Source: Mesodorylaimus sp. YZB2_4
Taxonomy: Eukaryota; Nematoda; Enoplea; Dorylaimida; Dorylaimidae
DNA: 64,000 nucleotides
Reading direction: 5' to 3'
Assembly (NCBI GenBank): GCA_030248295.1
Contig: JASANH010001081.1
Coordinates: forward strand, 1-64,000
Both the position numbers and the translations under genes were made by a program. Each line of letters starts with the position of its first letter. The first letter of the stretch is position 1. Under the pieces are notes generated by a model. That model was not told where the DNA came from and searched no databases. It worked only from the letters and a program-made list of their open reading frames with translations. Shown in pieces: positions 55,043-64,000 of the stretch.

Positions 55043-56851
55043 TCACAAAGGTAAGATCTTATCTTTCATCCCCATGGCTTGTATTTCTTCTTCGATCCAC
55101 TTCTTGAAATGACTAAGTTTTGTGTGGGCGTTCATCTCAATAAGACCTTTTTCGTTGGACCTGGTCAAAAAACTAGCAACACCGTAGATCGTTTTCTTGT
55201 TATTTTTTTCGCACACAAGAGCGCCACCAGAATCACCCTGAAATAAAACCACTAAAATGCTTGTGGAGGAAAAAATTAGCTTACAGGAAGGAGGTGCTTC
55301 TTATCGACGGGAAGAAAGCAAACCATCGACTCTTGGTCATAACGGGCGGAAAATGTCTTGCATTCAGACTGATCAGCTATAGTGATATTGATTTCTTGCA
55401 GAAATCGAGCAGGCTCTCTGTAATTAATGTCTTTTCCATGCACGTCTAGCGAGAAGATACACCCAAAAAAGTAAATCTAACAAGATACAGAGAAAAAATG
55501 CGATTTTCTTACCATATTTGGTGTTTCCCCATCCAGCTGCAGTGCACACTGTGCCCGCTGCCAGGTCTTCATCTTGTTCGGGTAGCTCGATCGGTTGGAC
55601 TGTGTCGGTGAACTGTAGAGGCTCAGCCATTTTAATCAGCGCAATGTCGTGGTGCAAAGTATCCCGATTCCATCTCGGAGCACAAATGACATCAGAAAGG
55701 CCCAACTCTTTCTCGCCCTTGTCCTTAAGCTCTTGATCATGATTAGAAGCCACGATCGAATAAAGTGTGACTTCATCTTTCCATCGGCAAGCGCTGAAAA
55801 ATGTTAGGTGTAGACTAGATTATGTAATAGTTACCTATGCTTACTTCCATCTACGAAAACCCTTCGGCTCTCCACTTAAGCAATGAGCTGCAGTGACCGC
55901 AATGTCGGACGCGTCCTTCAAATACGGCACACGGAGCAAACTTGCAGCGCAGCTAGACGGATTAAAAAATGAACCAAGAGTTAACAACCAAGGGTGGCTG
56001 TGCGGCTTGGCTTCCTGCCCATTATGGACATCTGAAACATGGTGGCATTAATTAAGACCATGTGACTTTCCAAAACTGTTCAAGTCAAATGCATGAGATA
56101 TCGCCGGTCTCAACCTACTCAACGTTTTTTCAAGCTACATTTAAATTTCCTGCCAAGATCACTAAAGCGCTGTCTAGCACTCTTCTCCTTGTTTGGTGCT
56201 AAAAATCAATTCAGGCTACTGTGGGATACCTATTCAAAGTTTCTTGGAAACTGTGAACTAGTGTATTACGCAAGTGGACTCGAACGTATTTCATATTTCT
56301 GAGCACCTGTTACCTCTTCATCAGAATCGAGAAAAACATCAGCAACGCGTCGAATTTGAATTTGCTGCATATTTATTGACGTGCAGCGCTAATCTTCCAA
56401 CAAGTTTCCTTTCGAGGAGTGCCCCCCCCCTCCACCCACCGTCAAATAGCCTAAAAGCTTCTACATAAATACCTACTTCGTTTGGGTTCCGACAGCCTCA
56501 AGGCTCCAGAGCCCGGCGGCTGGGATGAGATGGACTTCTCAAAAACCGGCTGGCCCCCTCCCCCTTTACCAGGGCAAGTATAGTTAAAGTGGCGTCCGGG
56601 CGCCCCAGCCTCAGACCCCAGAGGAACTGTGAGGGGCCTTGAAACTAGGGTGTCCCCAACAACGACTGAGGGGTTTGATTCCGAAAAACTTATTATGATT
56701 CATTCATGAATCCAATTTCCAGAAACGGGAGTCACAAAAGTTGTTCCCAGAATATTCATAAGCTTAACTTACGCACAACGCTTTGAATTTTACCGCCAAT
56801 CACAGCTACCACACTTATCATCAAAGCCAAGATCACTTGCTGAAACAACAT
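55043..56851 (-). CDS. S1-fold serine protease A, five exons
   Basis: Exons are 56851-56773, 56031-55845, 55793-55513, 55445-55285 and 55237-55043, giving 300 residues. A signal peptide is followed at once by HVHNGQEAKPHSHPW, in the place of the trypsin R-IVGG activation site. The catalytic triad is present: VTAAHC (His57), HHDIALI (Asp102) and GDSGGAL (Ser195). A GWG motif (AAGWGNTKYG) marks the middle. Residues 189-192 before GDSGG read His-Leu-Leu-Pro, so the Asp189 of trypsin and Cys191 are missing. Secretion, proteolysis of non-basic sites, and activity without a tryptic activation step are inferences. Exon phases are identical to protease B, its tandem partner 2 kb upstream. Confidence 0.88.
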
Positions 56852-56937
56852 CTCAAACAGTTTTTGTGACCAGGACGAAATCGAAGTCTTTGCTTTGTGA
56901 AGCGAAAAGATATCTGCTAGAATGAGTTTCAGCATGG

Positions 56938-56944
56938 CCTTATA
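56938..56944 (-). promoter_or_regulatory. TATA box of serine protease A
   Basis: TATAAGG on the minus strand is 87 nt before the start codon. The paralogous gene has a TATA element at nearly the same distance. Confidence 0.55.
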
Positions 56945-57618
56945 TCCTTTATGAAATAATAACCAAACTGTGTTGATCTATATGGTAAATACTGTGGCAG
57001 TCATCGCGGGTTGAAAAAAGTTTTTTTGACGAGCTCAGATAAAAGATAAGAGCTGTATACTGTAGAAATAGAAGAATTTAAGAAGGATGATTGGCAGCCT
57101 ACGTCAAACTTCAATTACATCGATCAAAAAGTTGTTAAGAGCCAAAAATCTATCATACGATGATGCTGGCAAATAGGAGCTTATGTCACAATATTTTCTT
57201 TTTCAAGAAATGAAATGTGTAGTCACAATATGATGACGTCAAAACCGTAAAGAAACTTATGCCGCACAAGCACATCACTTTACCTTGCGTCGTGCTGTGT
57301 CACACTTAGGCTGTTACTATACATACTTCAAGTCATTGGAGATCCCATGATCACACAGCAAATCACAGAGATGAAAGTTGAATGAAGAAAACTAACGACT
57401 GATCGTGACCTGGTGCACAATAGTGCATTTTAGCGATGATTGGCGATTGTAAATATCATTGCATGGCATGATAAATTTGAACTTTACCACTACGGGTTAT
57501 ATTCAAAACTAGCTTCAAAACTAAACCAGAAAATTACCTACCACGAAGCTTCACACAGCAAAACTTGTACAGCAGACCTCGGCACACGTTCTGAGGACGG
57601 GTACGGCTCGATGCCGCG

Positions 57619-57624
57619 ACCCCC

Positions 57625-57658
<34 letters not shown>
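57619..57658. repeat. poly-C tract of about 35-40 bases
   Basis: This is an almost uninterrupted homopolymer of C with single T interruptions. Its length is likely to vary between reads and individuals. Confidence 0.85.
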
Positions 57659-57659
<1 letters not shown>

Positions 57660-58728
57660 ATGTTCGCAGTCACGGGTGATGTGCCCAGAGCCTGGCAAAT
57701 TATTTTATGCATAATGTGTTAATGAGTCTGCACTCTTAAGTCGCATGCAGTAATAAAGCCGGGTAGGAGATATGGTGTGATAGCTGAAATCCTACCGTCA
57801 GCTCAGGTTCGATAACTGGCACATCGCCACTTCGGCACAGTCGCTTTCAGCAGGGAAGAGAAGAACCGACCGTACAGTACAACCCCCGAACTTCTAACTG
57901 CCCAGGGAACATCGAATCGGCACACGGCGTACACGAACTACCTAAAAGAGGTCGAAAGGTCGAGGAGCATGCGTGGGAATAGACAATAGCTTGGTTGTAG
58001 GAAGAGGAGCAGCGACCACTACAGTGAGGAAAGCCAAGAAAGTTAATCTGGTGATAAAATACTCGGCGGGTTGAACTATTGTTTGTTGGCCAGTGGTCGG
58101 CGCGGGAAGAGTATTTGTCCATTTGCGTTTATTGGAGGAAAAGGGTGGCTGTGGAGATGGGAACATTAATTCTTTGCGTACCGATGCCTCACTGTTCGGA
58201 TCGGGATCCCGACCTATCCCTAATCCCCATCCGCAAGAAATTTTATCCACAAACTTGCTAAAATTAGTCATTTCAGTCATCTATCAAATTTTTTGCCCGC
58301 AGAAAGTACTCCGCAGCACGGCCCAAAACAGAGATAATGATCTCTTCTGCTGTAAGCCTCTTTGGATGACGCTTAGAGATGATGAACGTTAGAGAAAAAA
58401 ACCACTGAGAAAAGAAAAAATCATTATCGATTTCTATGCCCCTTAACCGTGCGACGAAGTAAGGTTGTGACACTTCCACTGACTTTCAGTTTGGAGCGCA
58501 AAAGAATACTTCGCACCTGGAGAATCACGTGAATTAATAGAGGGCTCTCCACACCGTCGGTTGCGCGGAATATTCACTGATGCGCCCAGCCGTAAGTAAA
58601 TGTCAGTTTAAGGGGTAGAGCTGCAAATGGCGATTCCTATAGACTTGCTGTACTGTAGATGTATGGCACGGCTAAATAACGCGACAAAGGCCACAACAGT
58701 TTTAATCAGGTGTCACAGCTGCATCAAG

Positions 58729-58734
58729 TTTATT
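58729..58734 (-). terminator. polyadenylation signal (TTTATT on the plus strand)
   Basis: This is about 52 nt after the protease B stop codon on the gene strand. Confidence 0.55.
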
Positions 58735-58785
58735 GACTTGCGCACGCTCCTATGCTCTTTTCCTAGACCTTCAAACATAGCCATT

Positions 58786-60398
58786 CTATTCAATTCGTCC
58801 TGCCAGATCACTTATTCCTTGGTCGATCCATCTCTTGAAGTAGCTAACTTTCGAGAACAAATTTCTCCTAACACCTACTTGCGTAAAATCAATATAGCTG
58901 GCGACACCATAGATCACTTTTCTGCCATTCTTGTCACAAACCAAAGCACCGCCCGAGTCGCCCTGAAATAAAAGGTTTGTTGGAATTTAAAATATCGGCA
59001 ACTAAGTTTTAAGCACCTCAAGCATGTGCTTTGAATCGACAGAAAGAAAACAAACCAGCGACTCTGAAATGTCGCATTTAGAAGGATCAACGATCGTTAC
59101 GTTGATTTCTTGCAGGAATCTTGCCGGGTCATAAGTTTTTAATACGCCGTTTTCGCTTACGTCTACCAAGAAAAAACTTTTCGGTCTAACGATTATTAAT
59201 GAAGGGAAAACAATTACGCACTGTATTTGGTGTTTCCCCATCCAGCCACTGTGCACAAGGTTCCCGGGGTCAGTTCTTCGTTGTGCTCAGCGAGCTCGAT
59301 TGGTTGAACCGTGTCAGTAACACTAACTGGCTCCGACAATCGAATCATAGCCACATCGTTGTAAAATATTTTTGGATGGTAATCGGGGTGACAACGGGTA
59401 TCAAACAGCCAAACTTTCTTTTCTCCATCGTCTACCTTTTCCTGGTCATGATTGGAGGCCAGGATCGAAAACCATTTGAAATATTCTCTCTGAACACAGA
59501 GGCTGCAAGAAATGGTCATTCAGCTGCTACTGTTTTGATACATGCGGGACCAGATGCGATTTAAAAAATAGTTTCACAGACTATACTAAGAATATATACA
59601 ACATGTATTCTCAGTACAGCCATGGTGCTGTGCTCATTTCGTCTTGTTGATTTGTTTTCGCACAGGACAATGGGGAGAAGGGTTGCCGTCCTATAAAGTT
59701 CTGTAGTTACGCCCACTAGAATTAAAAAAATTTTACATGGGCAAAAACTTGATTGGTTTATACTGAAAAAGCACTTTGAGAGAATATCTTTTTAATTGTG
59801 TTTTTAACAAGGTCTAAAAAATTGATTCTAAAAAATTGATTTTCAACCAGGCGGAACTCAAATATACCAGAATTTTTGCATGAAACTTTCCTAAACAAGT
59901 GATGCGGGTGGTACTCCACAGTAGCGCGAGCACCTTGCATCACAGAAACCCCTGAACTCGGCCCTTCCCTCCCCCTGTTTCGACTTACTAAAATGGACTT
60001 GGTGGCCCACACGCTTGTCCCCTCAATCGCATATGTATTCAAGGTCCAACCCGATTTTTTGAAATTTCTTACTTTATCGATGTTGAAGGGCGTAAATCGA
60101 TGCAATGCGCAGCAGTCAGTGCAATGTCAGACGCATTCTTCAAATAAGGCACTCGTAGCAGAATCGCTCCACAGAAATGTTTGCGCTCTGAATTAATGTC
60201 TGTTCCTAGACTTAGAAGCCATGGATGACTGTGTGGCTTGGCGTCTTGACCATTGTGAATGTCTGGATTTTGAAAGATGTGCATCATGAGAGATTGATTT
60301 TACAAAACAAAACCTGACTTACGCACACCCTTCTGAATTTTCCCTCCGGTTACCAATAACACACTCAACGCCAGAACTATAACTTGGCCAAACGCCAT
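58786..60398 (-). CDS. S1-fold serine protease B, five exons
   Basis: Exons are 60398-60323, 60262-60073, 59502-59222, 59162-59017 and 58962-58786, giving 289 residues. The layout is a copy of protease A: a 281-nt exon 3 in both and the same phases throughout. A signal peptide (VIVLALSVLLV) is followed by HIHNGQDAKPHSHPW. The triad is LTAAHC, YNDVAMIRL and GDSGGAL. Residues at positions 189-192 are His-Met-Leu-Glu, so the trypsin pocket Asp is absent, as is Cys191. The large intron 2 (570 nt) is AT-rich. It is predicted to be secreted. A polyadenylation signal lies about 50 nt after the stop. Specificity cannot be assigned. Confidence 0.88.
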
Positions 60399-60488
60399 TT
60401 CGAGTCCGCTTGTCTCGATCAGTGAAACGCTTCCACCCGCTGATGAGCTCTGGTAGCCACAGTGATGCACGGATGAATGTCTGCATCC

Positions 60489-60498
60489 AATATATAAG
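60489..60498 (-). promoter_or_regulatory. TATA box of serine protease B
   Basis: CTTATATATT on the minus strand lies about 93 nt upstream of the start codon, matching the position of the TATA element in protease A. Confidence 0.6.
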
Positions 60499-60539
60499 CC
60501 GGGTCCAAAAATTTTGATCTGATCTAAATGCAAAGTAGC

Positions 60540-62572
60540 ATGCGCGTGTACAAAACAGGGCTGATGGGATGATCTACTTGTTACATCAAACCTGATTCAT
60601 GACCCTGTCGACACAATATGCTCAATAAAACTTTAATTATATTTGACATGTCGGACACAGCAGGGATTAATATGGTTATTTGCGAATTCAAAGAAGCTCA
60701 TTTCGTCAGTGTCGAAATCATGGTTTTCAAGCGTCATATTCACGTGTTTCCGCTCGCGTTGGTGTTGTAAGTTTTGATTGCTTGATCTTCTAATCATAAA
60801 AGCGTAACATGCGACAAATGGAAAATGGAAGATGAACGGCTACAGCATTGTGCTTGGGGAAACACGAATTCCAGGCGCGTGATCGAATTGAAAGAAGCGA
60901 GGTCACCGTTCTAAAATGATATTCTAGCTCGACTGCGCCATTGTGCTGCTTGGCATTTTGAACTGCAACTGGGTCCCTTCTACTGGGGGGGGGGGTGTGA
61001 CTTAAGGGCTTTTGCATAACACCAAAAATAAATTTGAGGTAAGATCCTTTTAGGCCTCTAGTGGTGATATTGACTTGTTAAAAATTTTTTGGAGCCTAGA
61101 AAAGGCGTCTGGCTGCTATCGGACACGAGTAATTCGGTTTGGCTAAAAAGTTACAGCGACGTTATCGAAACGGTCACCATTTGAATTTCGTTCACCATTC
61201 ACATTTCCTCCATAGCGAATTAAAAATTACAAGAAAAAAGTTGCAAATGTCCGCTCACTGTAAAACTCGAATATCTTGGATAACAACTGTTATGCAGAAT
61301 AAAATTGGTCCATAGAGGAGAAACTGCAGCAGAATGGATAAAATACTGTTTCTGTTCCGCATTCAGTTACATATCTAGGCTGCCGACGTCGAGCAAGAGC
61401 GAATCCTTCTCTACACGAGTCAGTATTTTCATCGATTGGTAGATCTAACAATACTGGGACAGCAGTAGCCGTGCTTGATTCATTGCTGCAATGACCATCT
61501 AGGATTTCGAGCCAAAGAGCCTTGATGCTGTCGTCGCCTTGATACCGAATCGAGTGGATACTGGTAATATTTGGTCCTTTGGTGGCTTGCTTTGATATGT
61601 CCATTTCCCCGTATGATTAGGGCGAGTGGCTACAGCAGATTTCACACTTGGCAGAAGACCAGCGTCACATGCTATCTTCATTTCAGATGCTCTAGTTATT
61701 TTGTGCCCGCCTTGACGTAGGATTGCAGTTGTGATGTAGCTTGAGGAGTCCGCCACAATATTTTACAGTATGCATAATCAAGCTTCTCATAGGCCAGCTT
61801 GATTGCTTAGAGCGGGCCCAACAAAATCACTTCGCGCATGATGTTGTAGGTACCCGTCATTATGATCTATTCACAGCACCGGTACATTTGCAATACCTGA
61901 TTTAGTTTCAGTTTCAGAGTAGCAACAAGATTTCTGAAAGTGCATGCTGCAGCAGTGCTCATCACGAGGCTAACGCGTCTTGCGTACGTAGACAAAGCTT
62001 TACTTCCAAAGAAGTTTGGTACCTATTCAAAAATCAGTGCGTCGTTTGTCTCGAGGTTGTTCTCGAAACTCTCACGAGGGAGCATCACCGACCATCAAGT
62101 CGAACTTTGCAAAACCAAAAATTGTGGAGGGCGTTTTGTACAGGGGTATATTTTCTATTGTGGTATCTAACAATTGCACCCCAAAAGTGCCAGGGATAAC
62201 TACTTTTTCATCCGCATAAGCTCAGCATCTATGGCCAGAACATTTCATCATGACCTCCCATATTGACGCTCAAATGCACCCCATCTTTAATTATGTCGTA
62301 CAGCCCATGCAGTTCAAAAAAGATCTTTTAAAAGCGAAGCAAGAAAATTTGCTTCCAAACCCCTTATCAGTCTGCAAGCAAGTACAGTATGTAGGCTTTT
62401 TCGAAACTTCAGACAAGGGGTTACTCTACTCGTACTTAACACTGCCACAGGCGAATCTTGGCACCCGTTTACTCACAAAAAATAAAGAACCCTGCTCCGA
62501 CCCTCCTTCGACAGAAGAGAATACCAGTGAAACAAGAAAATCATTGTACAGTGGCAAGCTGCAGTATGTAGG
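60540..62572. other. non-coding interval
   Basis: No supported gene. Two minus-strand frames (61756-61499 and 61604-61290) overlap in different registers and could be parts of one frameshifted or spliced gene, but no domain is visible. The promoter of the following lectin-like gene must lie upstream of 62573. Confidence 0.4.
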
Positions 62573-63916
62573 ATGGCTGCGCTGCGCCAGTGCCGTTTCC
62601 TCGCACTGTCGTTTCTCTCGTTTTCGATCACCTGCACCGAATCTCGGCTGTGTATTGGCGAAAACGTGTTCGATTTCTCGCATGATTCGTGCATTCAATT
62701 CAAGCCGTTGACCAACGCTCATCGTGCTCATATGAGTACGATTTACGTGCCACTATCTATATGCGGTGGCTCCAAAGCGGCCGGCTTGATATGGACGTTG
62801 CCAGTGTTGGATACGATGGAGAAACACAAAAAACTATGGGAAATTATCGAGGAAAAACATGGTGCGAAAGATTGGTATATGTGGTTATCTCTGATCCGGA
62901 AAGCGGCCAGTGACATTGACGAGGCTTTTGATCACGAAAAATGGAGCGACGCGGGGAAGTGGCGATGGAATCTCTCAAACGCACCGCTGTCCAAAACATT
63001 CAAAGATACGTTGCCACCATGGGCTAGAAACACGACAGGACACGATGAACTCGAGCCAGACAATGGCGAATTCGTCAAAATTCCGAATATTACGTCGCTG
63101 CATGATGCAGCTACCGAGCGCTGCGTAATAGCAAGAATGATCACATCGAATGAAATTCCTTGGTTCGAGTGGTTCGATTCCTTATGCGTGCTCTCGAATG
63201 CACACAGTATGTATCACCAAATCACCACTTCGTCCTTGTTGGTTTGTCAAGGATGGAAACCCAATTCATCGACTGTGGTGTCCATGAAAAACGGTTCTAG
63301 TCAAATTGCTGAAAAACAGTTTAAATGGCAATGGTTATTACTTGCTTTGTGCGCAACAGCTGGTCTGCTGTTCACGATTGCCGTTGCTGCTGTGATCTGC
63401 TTGAAACGAAATATTGACAAAATTCGATTGTTTAAAACGAAATCACTCAATCGAAGTCCACGCCGAGCTCGACATCACGCCGAGGATGATCCCAGCAACA
63501 GTTCGAGCTGCAGCAGCGACATGTCCGGGTTTCTGGACTTTGAGACAGGGCGCGGACACGGCAGACGATCGAGACGCAGAGGATTTCACATTGTTCCAAA
63601 AGAAGACGTCATTCCAAAGCAGTCATCGTCGGCGAGTACTAAACATCGAGATGTGGCGCCAAACTCAACATCGAAGCAGTCAGTTTCGAAAGACGACAGC
63701 CAGAGCAGTTTGAAACAAGGGAGGAGAAGTTTGAACATGTCGACCAAATCAGCCAGTCATCTATCCCGGTCATCGATACGATCAAGTACGAGTACGCAAG
63801 TGGTAGCATCGCCTGCGTTCGCATCGACCAGCTGCATAGCCGAGTTGACCGACAAGCAAATGAGTTTGGGATTAGCAGCAGACGCAACTAATGATAAGAA
63901 TGAAACCAAGCAATGA
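62573..63916 (+). CDS. type I membrane protein with C-type-lectin-like ectodomain
   Basis: This single exon encodes 447 residues. A signal peptide (about 1-23) is followed by a Cys pair (RLCIGENVFDFSHDSC) and a C-type-lectin-like pattern: WYMWLSLI, KWRWNLSNAPL, then ERCVIARM and WFEWFDSLC, ending TSSLLVCQ near residue 228. Residues about 251-276 form the membrane span, with a basic stop-transfer sequence after it. The 170-residue cytoplasmic tail is Arg- and Ser-rich with KSLNRSPRRARHH and many SS runs, so it is likely phosphorylated and disordered. The classical sugar-binding EPN/QPD and WND motifs are not seen, so carbohydrate binding is doubtful. It is probably a cell-surface recognition receptor. 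The lectin-fold call is by pattern only. Confidence 0.65.
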   Translation: MAALRQCRFLALSFLSFSITCTESRLCIGENVFDFSHDSCIQFKPLTNAHRAHMSTIYVPLSICGGSKAAGLIWTLPVLDTMEKHKKLWEIIEEKHGAKDWYMWLSLIRKAASDIDEAFDHEKWSDAGKWRWNLSNAPLSKTFKDTLPPWARNTTGHDELEPDNGEFVKIPNITSLHDAATERCVIARMITSNEIPWFEWFDSLCVLSNAHSMYHQITTSSLLVCQGWKPNSSTVVSMKNGSSQIAEKQFKWQWLLLALCATAGLLFTIAVAAVICLKRNIDKIRLFKTKSLNRSPRRARHHAEDDPSNSSSCSSDMSGFLDFETGRGHGRRSRRRGFHIVPKEDVIPKQSSSASTKHRDVAPNSTSKQSVSKDDSQSSLKQGRRSLNMSTKSASHLSRSSIRSSTSTQVVASPAFASTSCIAELTDKQMSLGLAADATNDKNETKQ

Positions 63917-64000
63917 GGTGCGTGACTGGGAGTACAGAGATGCATGTTTGAACAACTATGTTATGCCTGATGCAGTGCTATGATGTCTTGCGCTACAAAT

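Larger units (their letters stand above)
57000..58785. other. intergenic region with long C tract
   Basis: No supported gene between the two protease genes. A minus-strand 112-codon frame (58280-57942) has no domain. A short GGATCGGGATCCCGACC word near 58198 resembles the subterminal units of the hAT MITE at 1422-2081 and may be a fragment. Confidence 0.4.

Noticed and set aside
61290-61756. Two-exon minus-strand gene
   Set aside because: The overlapping frames have no domain and no convincing donor/acceptor pair.
1-64000. CRISPR array, bacterial operon or phage content
   Set aside because: No spaced direct repeats; introns, polyadenylation signals and SINEs show eukaryotic DNA.

Overview
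The window is animal nuclear DNA. Genes are split by GT-AG introns of about 40 to 900 nt, coding islands are separated by kilobases of non-coding sequence, and tRNA-derived SINEs, LINE relics and DNA-transposon remnants are common. A glutamate-gated-chloride-channel-like Cys-loop receptor, N-domain-only TIMPs, srsx-like and FMRFamide/srw-like GPCRs, and membrane-anchored GH13 maltases point to a protostome invertebrate. The short introns would suit a tardigrade or another ecdysozoan, but the sequence alone does not settle the phylum.

Layout. 0.5-2.8 kb: a degenerate duplicate of the 3' end of the neighbouring GPCR, broken by a TIR transposon that itself holds a hAT-type MITE. 4.2-5.1 kb and 14.9-15.8 kb: two intronless METTL24-like membrane methyltransferases in opposite orientation, enclosing a two-exon GPCR (6.8-8.1 kb) and a second hAT-type element (9.95-11.04 kb). 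17.9-18.9 kb: an intronless srsx-like GPCR. 21.2-26.9 kb: two six-exon maltase genes, the 3' one intact (596 codons) and the other a pseudogene with four nonsense codons. 27-29.5 kb: SINEs and a small MITE. 30.6-34.8 kb: a three-exon metallothionein, a protein with two tandem dynein-light-chain-like domains, a coiled-coil protein and TIMP-A. 35.5-41 kb: LINE relics and a palindromic repeat. 42.2-42.9 kb: TIMP-B. 44.7-45.0 kb: a Cys-rich exon. 45.9-47.5 kb: an F-box/LRR gene. 50-52.2 kb: the Cys-loop channel. 55-60.4 kb: two tandem five-exon S1 serine protease genes with an altered activation site and specificity pocket. 62.6-63.9 kb: a C-type-lectin-like type I membrane protein.

There is no operon-like logic. 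Gene birth here is by local duplication (methyltransferases, maltases, TIMPs, proteases, GPCR 3' end), and transposable elements have inserted between and inside the copies. All exon joins below were worked out by hand from splice sites, reading-frame phase and paralogue comparison, and RNA data would be needed to confirm them.
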